DNA of 64,000 nucleotides from the NCBI RefSeq assembly GCF_040250305.1, contig NZ_CP158190.1, positions 4,558,001 through 4,622,000 of the forward strand, read 5' to 3'. Of the stretch, positions 26,633 to 36,976 are shown piece by piece (within the stretch, counting starts at the first letter, position 1; each line of letters opens with the position of its first letter). Origin of the DNA: Peribacillus frigoritolerans. Lineage in GTDB: Bacteria > Bacillota > Bacilli > Bacillales > DSM-1321. The translations under genes were made by a program, and so were the position numbers. The notes under the pieces are model-generated. The model saw only the letters and a program-made list of their open reading frames with translations. It did no database searches and was not told the origin of the DNA.

Positions 26633-27277
26633 TCATTCATACAGCATTGTAACCACACCAGCATATTCCGACAAATTTTCTTTGGAAATATCCAATGTCT
26701 TAACTTCGGTTGTTCGCTGTCCGGAAATCTGAAGAAACTTATCTAGCTTTGAAAACATCAATCCAACAACCGACAATGACTTTGTTCTATAGTGCATGGG
26801 GATAGTAATAGTAGATTTCAATTGACGCATTACTTGAGTAGCTTCTATGGCATTAATCGTGACTGTACCTCCTACAGGAATGATGAGAATATCTACTTTT
26901 CCAATTTCATTTACTTGTTCTTCTGATAATAGATGCCCTAAATCTCCACAGTGACAGATAGTTAGATCGTCCATTTGGAAACGATATAAAATATTGGGGC
27001 CTCTCTTCTCGCCATTTACCTTGTCGTGAAATGTCTTAAACCCACTAATTCTTACATCTTCGCGGATGTATTCCTTCGGCTCATTCACAAGCAAGTAATC
27101 ACCTGTTGCAGCTTGAATTTTATTGTGATCGAAATGATCATGTGTAACGGCAACTATATCTGGTTCAACGCTTGGCATACGGTAACGGATGAAGCGATAA
27201 TATGGATCTATAAGAATCCTGGTTCCTCTTTCGGATGTTAGTAAAAAGGCAGAATGTCCAAACCATTTTATTTTCAT
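26633..27277 (-). CDS. MBL-fold metallo-hydrolase (UlaG/UPF0173-like)
   Basis: A 214-residue metallo-beta-lactamase-fold protein. KIKWFGHSAFLL begins the fold, followed by THDHFDHNK (metal motif H-x-H-x-D-H), HCGDLGH, and a late HYRTKS. The two-metal centre is complete. Members hydrolyse phosphodiester or lactone bonds; the substrate is not evident. The ATG at 27277 follows AAGGAG and is preferred over a longer frame starting 16 codons earlier. Confidence 0.86.
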   Translation of the reverse strand: MKIKWFGHSAFLLTSERGTRILIDPYYRFIRYRMPSVEPDIVAVTHDHFDHNKIQAATGDYLLVNEPKEYIREDVRISGFKTFHDKVNGEKRGPNILYRFQMDDLTICHCGDLGHLLSEEQVNEIGKVDILIIPVGGTVTINAIEATQVMRQLKSTITIPMHYRTKSLSVVGLMFSKLDKFLQISGQRTTEVKTLDISKENLSEYAGVVTMLYE

Positions 27278-27499
27278 ACTAAAATTCTCCTTACTATGCA
27301 ATTGATTTAAAATTATTAAAATCAAGCAACTTTTAAGGAACCTTGGATTTACAGTTAAAAATATATTCCATTTATTATAATTCTACTATTCATGTAATAG
27401 TCCTTCTACACCCTTCCCATAAGAAAAGAGATGCCTTAAAGACACCCCTTTTCTTCAGCTAACGCCCCCGTTAGTAAGTCCAATGAAGAATACTGGATC

Positions 27500-27715
27500 A
27501 TGTCTTCTGCCCCCGAATCTCCTGATTTCGCTAATGGACTATTTTTAACAGCGGTTAACTTGGGAACGACAATTGGTGCTGCAGCAGGTGGATTATTCAT
27601 ATCAGAGCTGGGGACACAATACGTGGTATTCGTGGGTTTACTATCATTGATAGTAAGTTCGGTAATGATTTTCCTAAGAAACTACAAGTTTACTGCTACA
27701 CAACAACTTTCTTGA
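27500..27715 (+). pseudogene. C-terminal remnant of an MFS transporter
   Basis: 71 codons encode the last two membrane helices of a drug/sugar MFS permease (APESPDFANGLFLTAVNLGTTIGAAAGGLFI, then YVVFVGLLSLIVSSVMIFL). Similar blocks stand near the end of DHA1-type exporters of about 390 residues. The sequence directly upstream is a terminator-like element, not the rest of the gene, so about 320 residues have been lost. Confidence 0.8.
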
Positions 27716-27723
27716 GTATGAAA

Positions 27724-27750
27724 AGGCTAGGCATGCTCACTGCCTAGCCT
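27724..27750. terminator. Hairpin left of palindromic repeat copy 2
   Basis: AGGCTAGGCA (27724-27733) pairs with TGCCTAGCCT (27741-27750). A near-identical hairpin recurs at 27985-28010 on the other side of the repeat. Confidence 0.7.
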
Positions 27751-27791
27751 GCTTGTAGATAAAAGGGGTTCCATCTGAATTTTTAAACAAA

Positions 27792-27915
27792 GTTGATTGG
27801 AGCGGGTGTTCGAGACTCCTGCGGGAAAAGCGCGTCCAAAGGAGACCCCGCAGGCGCAAGCCGAGGAGGCTCCCGGACCGCCCGCGGAAAGCGAGTGCCC
27901 TACGTTCCAATCAAC
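27792..27915. repeat. Palindromic repeat copy 2
   Basis: GTTGATTGGAGCGG at the left and AATCAAC at the right bound a GC-rich core (CGAGACTCCTGCGGGA, AGACCCCGCAGGCGC, GAGGAGGCTCCCGGACCGCC). It is the closest relative of the copy at 58885: both share the flank AAAAGGGGTTC before the element. Confidence 0.92.
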
Positions 27916-27984
27916 GTTCATATTTTACACTCCCTCAAAAAAATGTAGGCCATCTTAATTAATATCGAGTTTGTCTACAGTCCG

Positions 27985-28014
27985 AGGCTAGGTAAGCCAC
28001 TGCCTAGCCTTTTC
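27985..28014 (+). terminator. Hairpin right of palindromic repeat copy 2
   Basis: AGGCTAGG (27985-27992) pairs with CCTAGCCT (28003-28010), followed by TTTT. Duplicate of the hairpin at 27724-27750. Confidence 0.7.
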
Positions 28015-28128
28015 AGCGATTCAGATTCCAATTTTCTACAATCCCCATCATAATGTTTATAATGAAGAAAAGCCGATATTCCTAAAAAGGAAATCGACTA
28101 TTTCTACGCTTCATTTTGGAAGAGAGCG

Positions 28129-29998
<1,870 letters not shown>

Positions 29999-30119
29999 TT
30001 ATATTCCCTCCTCTTTTTTGATTGTCACTTTGCTTTTATATTTTATCCGCAACCGATGTGGTGTTAAGTTCACATTGGTGTCATTAAGAAAATCTGATTG
30101 TGTTATCATAATGTAAGAA

Positions 30120-30335
30120 AAGATCAATCATGCGCTGGTTTGGAGAACCTACGTGCAAGCCCGATAGTAATAGGAGTCAATTGCATTGGCAAGCGCAAAA
30201 TACGGTAATAAGTTGTCCTGCTGCAGAACCCGTTACGCCCACTGAAGCAGCTGCTTTGTCTGAAATGACAAATTGAGATGTTCAACCTAAAAAACTGATA
30301 AGAGTTAGTCATGGTGCTTTTCAACTCCTTCATCT
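30120..30335 (-). pseudogene. Frameshifted N-terminal remnant of an MFS transporter
   Basis: On the minus strand the second frame reads SQFVISDKAAASVGVTGSAA, then GQLITVF, where an MFS permease has its first loop after TM1. A different frame continues TPITIGLARRFSKPA, and the third supplies ALANAI. The pieces are in the order found in AraJ-type exporters but need at least two frameshifts, so the gene is dead. It lies between the reductases and the AraC gene. Confidence 0.6.
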
Positions 30336-30393
30336 ACTCCCTTATTATGCAATAAATAAATAAGAAACCCTTATACCATTCCTGCCAAATCAT

Positions 30394-30443
30394 TGCCTAA
30401 TCCTCTCACAACACTTAAACTCCAGAGCGATATGTATTAGAAT
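30394..30443 (+). promoter_or_regulatory. Candidate araC promoter with TGCCTAATCCTCT box
   Basis: TGCCTAATCCTCT (30394-30406) precedes a -10-like TAGAAT (30438-30443) in GTATTAGAATGAAA. The same box and a similar -10 region (GTATCATACTGAAA) recur at 33144 and 33179, in a region without a gene. A binding site for the AraC protein is plausible but unproven. Confidence 0.45.
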
Positions 30444-30477
30444 GAAACTAGAAAGAATAAGGAAACAGGAGGTTTTT

Positions 30478-31380
30478 ATGTCTGAACAAATCTATAAACA
30501 GCGGGCTGAGCTCACCAAACTCATTGAGAGTCACACAGGCAAGGACGGGTCTCATCCGACTGCTATTCCTTCTTTATTTTACTCTCGATTCTCTACTGTT
30601 ACCGGTCCGAATTACGGAGTTTCCAAGCCTTCCTTATGCATTATCGTTCAAGGCATGAAGGAGGTATTACTTGCACAGGATCGCTATGTATACGGTCCAG
30701 CCGATTACCTTATTGCCTCTGTTAACTTGCCAATTACCGGAATAGTCACTGAAGCCTCTTCCGAAAATCCATATTTGGCACTCAAACTCGAATTTACACC
30801 AAACCAGATCTTGGAGGTATTACAGGATACTCAGCTTGCTGTTAACCAGAAAGAACATGCTAAAAGAGGCATGTATGTATGCCAAATAGAGTTATCTCTG
30901 TTGGACGCGGTAACCAGATTGGCCCGTTTGCTGGACAAACCTAATGATATACCGGTACTCGCACCTCTTATCACGAAGGAAATCATCTATAGGGTTTTAC
31001 AAGGGGAGCATGGAGTTACTCTGGGCCAAATTGCGATAGAAGGAAGTTCCACCTATCAAATCGGCGACGTTGTCGATCATATAATGAATAACTATGACCA
31101 GTCTTTTCGGATTGAAGACCTTGCGGAAATTGCAAATATGAGCGTTTCATCGCTTCATAGGCACTTTAAAGAGGTAACGGCAATGAGTCCTATTCAGTTC
31201 CAAAAACAACTGAGGCTACAGGAAGCCCGTCGCCTATTATTATCCGAGTCAACAGATGCCACTGAAGCAGCATTCCGCGTAGGCTACGAAAGCCCATCCC
31301 AATTCAGCCGTGAATATTCCCGCTTGTTTGGTTTACCGCCAAAAGAAGATATTAACCGCCTGAAGGCAACATATGAATAA
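30478..31380 (+). CDS. AraC family transcriptional regulator (AraC_N type)
   Basis: A 300-residue regulator with the N-terminal effector domain of the YqhC-like group (PSLCIIVQGMKEVLLAQDRYVYGPADYLIASVNLPITG) and a C-terminal pair of helix-turn-helix units (FRIEDLAEIANMSVSSLHRHFKEVTAMSPIQFQK; TEAAFRVGYESPSQFSREYSRLFG). The ATG at 30478 follows AGGAGG. It is divergent from two aldo/keto reductase genes. Regulators of this group commonly control aldehyde reductases in other bacteria; this is a family-level analogy. Confidence 0.92.
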   Translation: MSEQIYKQRAELTKLIESHTGKDGSHPTAIPSLFYSRFSTVTGPNYGVSKPSLCIIVQGMKEVLLAQDRYVYGPADYLIASVNLPITGIVTEASSENPYLALKLEFTPNQILEVLQDTQLAVNQKEHAKRGMYVCQIELSLLDAVTRLARLLDKPNDIPVLAPLITKEIIYRVLQGEHGVTLGQIAIEGSSTYQIGDVVDHIMNNYDQSFRIEDLAEIANMSVSSLHRHFKEVTAMSPIQFQKQLRLQEARRLLLSESTDATEAAFRVGYESPSQFSREYSRLFGLPPKEDINRLKATYE

Positions 31381-31419
31381 AAAAGTGCATTAATCTATTA
31401 TGGATTAATGCACTTTTTT
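31381..31419. terminator. Bidirectional terminator between convergent genes
   Basis: AAAAGTGCATTAATC pairs with GATTAATGCACTTTT, 8-base loop, T-tract on each side. It overlaps the end of the DUF4405 gene. Confidence 0.9.
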
Positions 31420-32148
31420 ATTCTGGAAATTTTTATTTTTTTCAATATTCCTCTCTTTAAAACCTGTTGTCTCAAGCCTAGTTTTATCCTGCTTCTGAAC
31501 AAATTTCAGAACATAATGAGTCCCACTGATATATATTCCCATGATAGCTAGATGATCTAGTAAAAACCCCATGGAGGAATCATAAAATTCCCAACCAAAC
31601 GGATTATATATGGTTAACTTATTAAGCATCTCCCTCTCAAAAGAAGCCTGAACCCCATAAACAACAATCAACACCGCTATAACACGAAATGCAATGGTGC
31701 GGATACGGCTTGTGCCAGTAATTCCAGTCATCTTTCGTACTGAATTGACAATGGTTGCCCAGGACATTCCTATATGCACAGCCATGAAGATAAATCCCCA
31801 ATATGAAGTCATAACATGTATCTGCAATAGAACCGTGTCATTGTTTATCGGACTAAAAGGTATTATGTCACGAGATATGGGCACAGAACTTATCAACACT
31901 ACAGCCATGGATACAAGAAAAAGCAGATTGACCACTACGCTCACAATACGCCGTACATTGTGCTTTCCCTTAAAAATCGTCTTATACCATCGTCGATTTA
32001 AAATATTGTGGGTAATAAACAATAAACACAATACTACGCCTACCAGTTCATGTATTATATTTCCAGTAATCTGGTAAGCCATTGCAACTAACATCAGAAC
32101 TGTCATAGAAAGGTCAATGACCAGCCGGATTAACATATTTCGATTCAA
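31405..32148 (-). CDS. DUF4405 membrane protein (cytochrome b-like)
   Basis: A 247-residue protein with about six membrane segments. It has conserved histidines within helices (HELVGVVLCLLFITHNILNRRWY; LLQIHVMTSYWGFIFMAVHIGMSWA; LDHLAIMGIYISGTHYVLKF), the pattern expected for bis-heme b coordination. Function of the family is unknown, but the residues look like a di-heme quinone-linked electron carrier. It starts 62 bases after the cytochrome P460 gene's stop, in the same direction, suggesting a shared redox role. Confidence 0.82.
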   Translation of the reverse strand: MNRNMLIRLVIDLSMTVLMLVAMAYQITGNIIHELVGVVLCLLFITHNILNRRWYKTIFKGKHNVRRIVSVVVNLLFLVSMAVVLISSVPISRDIIPFSPINNDTVLLQIHVMTSYWGFIFMAVHIGMSWATIVNSVRKMTGITGTSRIRTIAFRVIAVLIVVYGVQASFEREMLNKLTIYNPFGWEFYDSSMGFLLDHLAIMGIYISGTHYVLKFVQKQDKTRLETTGFKERNIEKNKNFQNKKVH

Positions 32149-32210
32149 GAAGTTCTCCTCTTTCTAATTTTTATTTATCCCTAATTCGGTTTTCCGTCGA
32201 AGCTAACTCC

Positions 32211-32915
32211 CTATGTCTCTTCATTATAATGAACCATCAAAAGAACCTTCTGGAGAATTCCGGATTTTTCTTCTTCCATTAATCTGTTTCCATGCAATAT
32301 ATCCCGAGAGCCCTCCAGATCATCTGCCGCTTTTACCTCCCAGTGTTCTGTGGGGATACCTGCTATCTGGGATCCTGTATTGCCATCCTTTGATCCTGTA
32401 AACTCTCCAAGGTCAAAACTTTTCATTTCATCCATCGTGTTCACGAAGTCATCCCGTTCCTGGTTCGCGTGACAAGTAAAGCATCGACCGATTTCTTCCT
32501 TGTAATCCACCGACTTGTCTCCATTGAATTCCTGGTATAGCCAATCTCCATTACGCATCTCAGATGGGTTCCCATCAGCCCAGCCAGCGCGCTTTTCCAT
32601 TACGAAGATTTCATCAAGATCTTCATCCCTATAGATTTCGAGTGTGATTATTGTGCCGTCAGGGATTGGCTGCCCGTTCTGCACCGCTTCGATCGCTTCC
32701 CTGCTCGTGTAGAGTTCCTCCCTGACATTTCCACGATTAACAGTCGTATAGTTTACACCCTTATCGTAGTTCTCAGGGAATTCAACCAATTCACGATTGG
32801 ATTCTGATTGTTGTTCCTGTTGAGAAACCCCATTTCTGTCATTATTGCTGCTGCATGCTGAAAGAGTGTAGGACATGACCAAAGCCAGGGACATAAATAA
32901 TCGTTTTTTCATCAT
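32211..32915 (-). CDS. Cytochrome P460 family lipoprotein
   Basis: A 234-residue exported lipoprotein (Cys21 in YTLSACSSN). It contains the P460 fold (YTTVNRGNVREELY, ITLEIYRDEDLDEIFVMEKRAGWADGNPSEMRNGDWLYQEF) and a single c-type heme motif C-F-T-C-H. Characterised P460 proteins of nitrifiers and methanotrophs oxidise hydroxylamine or NO using a lysine-crosslinked heme; many relatives in other bacteria are unstudied. A C-terminal extension of about 60 residues after the heme motif (residues 175-234) has no match I know. Paired with the DUF4405 membrane protein. Confidence 0.8.
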   Translation of the reverse strand: MMKKRLFMSLALVMSYTLSACSSNNDRNGVSQQEQQSESNRELVEFPENYDKGVNYTTVNRGNVREELYTSREAIEAVQNGQPIPDGTIITLEIYRDEDLDEIFVMEKRAGWADGNPSEMRNGDWLYQEFNGDKSVDYKEEIGRCFTCHANQERDDFVNTMDEMKSFDLGEFTGSKDGNTGSQIAGIPTEHWEVKAADDLEGSRDILHGNRLMEEEKSGILQKVLLMVHYNEET

Positions 32916-33420
32916 TTTCCTCCTATTTTCTTTCCGAATTATTTCTATACAAAACTCGCAATCGTTCCAACCTGAATATCCCTATCTAGTACAATCACTT
33001 CAGCATATATGCAGTGAATTTGTAATTTGAATTCAATATGGCATTAGCCACATAAACACTATAAAAGTAATGTATTAATATAGAGGTATCCTCATTATGC
33101 TACAGATTAAAAAGCGGCCGCTGTCCTATTTCTCTTAAATCAATGCCTAATCCTCTTACGTTTCTATCTAACAATTTTGTATCATACTGAAAACGGATTG
33201 ATTAATACAGACTCTAAATATCCAAAATAAGTAAATTAGGAGGGGTATCAACATTTGTATTTTACTCAGAGGTATTCAGGGGGCTTAAAGTTGAGCTTGT
33301 GAAGAAATGCATATAAGAAAAAGCTGCCTTAAAGACAGCTCTGCTCGTAAACTATTAGACTGATTAATCTTGTTCATCAAGTTCAATAAAATAATAATTA
33401 GATGTGCTGATTATCATCAT
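32916..33420. other. Long intergenic region with a regulatory-box relic
   Basis: About 500 bases. It holds a second TGCCTAATCCTCT box (33144-33156) with a -10-like GTATCATACTGAAA (33179), then AGGAGGGG and a 15-codon frame starting TTG near 33254 that ends quickly. It looks like the promoter end of a gene that has been lost. A hairpin at 33320-33343 (AAGCTGCCTTAAAGACAGCTCT) is a degenerate terminator. Confidence 0.5.
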
Positions 33421-33753
33421 TTAAAAAACCAATTGCACCAGCATCATGTAGACAATCGTTCCCCCCGCTATGGAGAGGAGCATCATTTTCTTCCAAAAGT
33501 GAAGCAGGGCAACCACCGCCACCCCAATAAATTCAGGGATGCCATGACTTCCCGATTGTAAGCTCACATCCTTTAAACAATATATGACCAAAAGCCCAAT
33601 TACCGCGGATGGCAGCATTTTACCGAGATACTGTACATACTTCGGTGTAGGTTTACCTGATGGGAAAACGATGAAGGGAAGAAACCTTGTAAGCATTGTA
33701 CCTAAAACAACCATCGCAATTGTAATGATTTGCTGCGTTAAAGTCATTGTCAT
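33421..33753 (-). CDS. azlD: AzlD family branched-chain amino acid exporter subunit
   Basis: A 110-residue membrane protein with four TM segments and the AzlD landmarks [26 protein letters not shown] and [19 protein letters not shown]. It acts with AzlC to export branched-chain amino acids and analogues such as 4-azaleucine. Its ATG overlaps the azlC stop codon by 4 bases. Confidence 0.92.
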   Translation of the reverse strand: MTMTLTQQIITIAMVVLGTMLTRFLPFIVFPSGKPTPKYVQYLGKMLPSAVIGLLVIYCLKDVSLQSGSHGIPEFIGVAVVALLHFWKKMMLLSIAGGTIVYMMLVQLVF

Positions 33754-34463
33754 ATGGTTCTCACCTCAACTTTCTCTAACGGCTTTCTAAGTAAGGTAAG
33801 TACCCCTAAAATGGCAAACATGGCAGGGATAATGAAATTGCTTCCGCCAAAAATAATCAGGCAGACAGCTGACAGCCCAAGCCCAGCGAGAGCACTATGA
33901 TGTTTTTTCTCTTTCATCCATTGTTCAATGAAAATCACGACAAAGAGAGCCGTCATAACAAAATCGAGTCCTTCCGTATTGAATTTGACAAAAGAGCCAA
34001 AGATGCCGCCAATCGCTGCTCCTATCACCCAATAGCAATGGTTGAGCAGTGTCACGAAAAACATGAACCAGCCCTTATCCACATCCTTCGGTACATCAAC
34101 TGTACAATTGATGGAAAAAGACTCATCGCAAAGCCCAAAAATCAGATACAGCTTTTTCTTACCAGTCCCCCTATATTTATCAAGCATGGATATGCCATAA
34201 AACAAATGCCGTGCATTCACCATTAAGGTTAGAAAAAGGGCGTTAATCGGATTGAACGCGACAAGCAATAAATTGGCTGCAATAAACTCCATCGATCCTG
34301 CAAATATCGTTAGACTCATCAATATCGGGTAAATCGCGCTGAACCCTAATGAATTCATAAAGATCCCATAAGCGATGCCTAAAAATAAAAAGCCTGCCAA
34401 AATGGGCACTGTGTACGGAAAAGCCGCACGAAATGCTGATATCATTTGAGTTCGTTTTTTCAT
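33750..34463 (-). CDS. azlC: AzlC family branched-chain amino acid exporter subunit
   Basis: A 237-residue protein with about seven TM segments. Hallmarks: [56 protein letters not shown], and [14 protein letters not shown]. The ATG at 34463 follows AGGATGTG; a 19-codon upstream extension is unlikely. Divergent from a MocR-type regulator, which probably controls it. Confidence 0.92.
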   Translation of the reverse strand: MKKRTQMISAFRAAFPYTVPILAGFLFLGIAYGIFMNSLGFSAIYPILMSLTIFAGSMEFIAANLLLVAFNPINALFLTLMVNARHLFYGISMLDKYRGTGKKKLYLIFGLCDESFSINCTVDVPKDVDKGWFMFFVTLLNHCYWVIGAAIGGIFGSFVKFNTEGLDFVMTALFVVIFIEQWMKEKKHHSALAGLGLSAVCLIIFGGSNFIIPAMFAILGVLTLLRKPLEKVEVRTI

Positions 34464-34501
34464 ATAAATCACATCCTGATGGCTAAATTTATTTAAACTT
34501 A

Positions 34502-34672
34502 ACATACAAAATCCGTACAAAAAACAAGTTAATTGTATGGATTACAATTAAAATAAAATTCCCCCATTTCATCAAAATGGGGGAGTCTGATAGGCTAATC
34601 ACCTTATATTCTTTTAAAGCCGACCGTTTCAATATTAGAATTCCATACAAAAAATGATATGATTGTATGGAA
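34502..34672. promoter_or_regulatory. Divergent azlC/MocR control region
   Basis: Contains a perfect inverted repeat TTCCATACAA (34641-34650) / TTGTATGGAA (34663-34672), a single TTGTATGGA (34533-34541), and the related ACATACAAA (34502-34510). A hairpin CCCCCATTT/AAATGGGGG (34561-34583) stands between. MocR regulators typically bind separated half-sites in such divergent regions. Confidence 0.65.
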
Positions 34673-34693
34673 TAAGTCTAGGAGAGGTGAAGT

Positions 34694-36082
34694 ATGCCAG
34701 TAAATTCATTTGACAATTATCCTATGTCTTGGAAACCTGATAAGAATGCATTAAAGCGTCCTTTTTATAAATCTCTCGCATCATTACTTGAACAAGATAT
34801 AACAAATGGTTTTTTAGCACCTGGAACAAAGTTGCCCCCGCAACGAGAATTGGCAGATTTTCTTGACTTAAATTTCACTACGATTACCCGTTCCTACAAA
34901 ATGTGCGAGGTAAAGGGATTGATATATGCCGTTACGGGAAGCGGAACCTTTGTGGCTCCCAATGCCACTCGTTCCATAACCATTTCCGCGGATAAAACGG
35001 CAAACAGCATTGATCTTGGTTTTGTGGCATCTTTTGAGCAAACCAATGATATCGTTTCAGAAACTTTACAAAAAACCGTGAACAAAAGCTATTTGGAGCA
35101 GCTGCTGAATTACAACGATCCGACTGGTATTCCACATCAAAAAACAGCAGCTCTAAACTGGATGGAATCTTTCGGCATTCACGCGGATCAAGAGCATATA
35201 GCAATCGTTTCCGGTGCCCAAAATGCATTGGCTGTTGCCCTCGCTGCTTTGTTTGAGCCTGGTAATAGAATTGCAACCGACTTATACACCTATTCAAACT
35301 TTATCGAGCTGGCAAAGATGTTTCATATTAAGTTAGTGCCCATTCCCGGAGACCAGTTTGGAATGCTGACAGACGAACTTGAAAAGCAATGTTGTCAAAC
35401 AAATATTGACGGCATATTTCTGATGCCCTCTTGCAACAATCCAACCACAATCATGATGTCGGATATTCGAAAGCAAGAATTGGCTGCGGTCATCCGAAAG
35501 CATCGTTTAATTTTGATTGAGGATGATATTCATGCATTTCTGACGGCAGGCATTATCTCCGACTACCGGCAGCCGATGTTCCATTTGCTTCCGGAACAGA
35601 GCGTTTATATTTGCGGCACCTCTAAGTCAATATGTTCTGGATTAAGAGTTGCCTATATGGTTTATGGGGATGCCTTTCGCGAGAAAATTTCCCAGGCCAT
35701 TTTCAACATTAATGTAAAGACCTCTTCTTTTGATGCAGAGGTTATCACAGAGCTAATCCTATCAGGCAAGGCTCATGAAATTGTTTCTCATAAGAAACGG
35801 CTTGCACAAACTGCAAATGATATTTATTCGGAATATTTCCCCTTAAGAAAGGATGTCGGACATCCTCTCAGTTTATATCGTTGGCTTCCAATTAAAGGGC
35901 ATAATGATGCGTTACTGCTGGAAACGGATTTGAAAAGGCGCGGTATTCGAGTTTTTCATTCCAACCGTTTTCAAAGCGGGCAGACCACCCCTGATATGTA
36001 TTTGCGTATTGCACTTTCTTCCACAAACTCATTCGATGAGTTAAAAATAGGATTAGAAATATTAAAACAGTATCTAGGCTGA
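34694..36082 (+). CDS. MocR-type regulator (GntR HTH + aminotransferase-like domain)
   Basis: A 462-residue fusion. Residues 21-90 are a GntR winged helix (RPFYKSLASLLEQDITNGFLAPGTKLPPQRELADFLDLNFTTITRSYKMCEVKGL). Residues ~110-462 form a fold-type I aminotransferase-like domain with IVSGAQNALAVALAALF, PSCNNPT, IEDDIHAF, and the PLP lysine in CGTSKSICSGLRV. Such proteins sense amino acids through PLP and activate or repress a divergent gene, here azlCD. AGGAGAGGTG precedes the ATG. Confidence 0.92.
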   Translation: MPVNSFDNYPMSWKPDKNALKRPFYKSLASLLEQDITNGFLAPGTKLPPQRELADFLDLNFTTITRSYKMCEVKGLIYAVTGSGTFVAPNATRSITISADKTANSIDLGFVASFEQTNDIVSETLQKTVNKSYLEQLLNYNDPTGIPHQKTAALNWMESFGIHADQEHIAIVSGAQNALAVALAALFEPGNRIATDLYTYSNFIELAKMFHIKLVPIPGDQFGMLTDELEKQCCQTNIDGIFLMPSCNNPTTIMMSDIRKQELAAVIRKHRLILIEDDIHAFLTAGIISDYRQPMFHLLPEQSVYICGTSKSICSGLRVAYMVYGDAFREKISQAIFNINVKTSSFDAEVITELILSGKAHEIVSHKKRLAQTANDIYSEYFPLRKDVGHPLSLYRWLPIKGHNDALLLETDLKRRGIRVFHSNRFQSGQTTPDMYLRIALSSTNSFDELKIGLEILKQYLG

Positions 36083-36109
36083 TTTAAGTCTAGTAAAAAA
36101 AACATTCTA

Positions 36110-36235
36110 GTTGATTGGATCGGAAGGTTCGAGACATCTGCGAGAAAATTGAGTATTAGGGAGATCCCCCAGGCGCAAAAGCGCCGAGGGCGAGCCACCC
36201 GCCCAAAGCGAATGCCTAGAGTGGAAATAAATGTT
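36110..36235. repeat. Palindromic repeat copy 3 (degenerate)
   Basis: GTTGATTGGATCGG, CGAGACATCTGCGAGA, GAGATCCCCCAGGCGC, CGCCGAGGGCGAGCCACCCGCC, AAAGCGAATGCC. Shares the order of blocks of the other copies but with several substitutions and an extra AT-rich insert. Confidence 0.8.
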
Positions 36236-36367
36236 CAAGTTTTGACAACTTAATTATTATCGAGTTAGTCTACAAATCTCCGGAATGGTCTCACCCCGGA
36301 CCATTTAAATGAAGACCCGTTTATCCTTCATGAATTTTCACTTTTCGATATGGTATGAACCCTTATT

Positions 36368-36485
36368 AGATTGAAGAAATTTGCGACACTCCTGCCGAAT
36401 AACTGGCTAGCCGAGACCCCACAGCCGCTTGCGGTGAGGAGGCTTGGCAGACAGTCGGCGGAAAGGGAGCGGATTTCTTCAATCA
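36368..36485. repeat. Palindromic repeat copy 4 (degenerate)
   Basis: Bounded by GATTGAAGAAAT and ATTTCTTCAATC as inverted arms. The core keeps CGACACTCCTGCCGAA, CGAGACCCCACAGCCGC, GTGAGGAGGCTTGG, and GCGGAAAGGGAGCG. A diverged family member 135 bases after copy 3. Confidence 0.75.
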
Positions 36486-36536
36486 ATTCCGAACGTTCTT
36501 TAATAATTGCAGACAGACTCAATTATCTACAGTTGG

Positions 36537-36567
36537 AGCCCGACCAATAAAGGTCGGGCTATTTTAT
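36537..36567 (+). terminator. Terminator-like hairpin
   Basis: AGCCCGACC (36537-36545) pairs with GGTCGGGCT (36552-36560), followed by ATTTTAT. On the minus strand it would also end the small sporulation gene. Confidence 0.8.
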
Positions 36568-36599
36568 GCTTTTTTTAGCAGAAGCCGCTCATTCCCGCC

Positions 36600-36710
36600 T
36601 TAAAAACAAATACATCCAATAATGATTAAGAGTATAAACAAAACGACTATTAAGGCGAAACCTCCACCAAAACCAAACCCGCGGTCAAAACCCTGTTCAC
36701 AACCTGACAT
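36600..36710 (-). CDS. YjcZ/SscA-family sporulation microprotein (36 aa)
   Basis: A 36-codon gene with a strong AAGGAGATG site 6 to 8 bases before the ATG. The peptide MSGCEQGFDRGFGFGGGFAL continues into one transmembrane helix (IVVLFILLIIIG) and ends CICF. Glycine-rich N-terminus plus one hydrophobic helix is the signature of the YjcZ family found in spore formers; B. subtilis SscA is needed for coat assembly. Too short for usual gene callers. Confidence 0.88.
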   Translation of the reverse strand: MSGCEQGFDRGFGFGGGFALIVVLFILLIIIGCICF

Positions 36711-36976
36711 ATATAAACATCTCCTTATTTTTAATGAGGAATAAATGGGCTATATCATCTTATGCTCCAATCAGGAAAATGACAGCAACAGTCTCCATCT
36801 CCAATGTGATAAAGTTACATTTTTAATTTGACATTCACGAATCAGTTATCCATGTTTAACCTCTGCAATATTATTTGAACTGGACAACATTAATAAACAT
36901 AAGATGGAAAATACAATTTCATTCATTCCGATCCTAAATGATAACTATAAAATGTACTGAAAGAGGAGATGTTTTT

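Noticed and set aside
36328..36522. 64-codon minus-strand frame
   Set aside because: Lies entirely across palindromic repeat copy 4; the same applies to frames over copies 1, 2 and 5.
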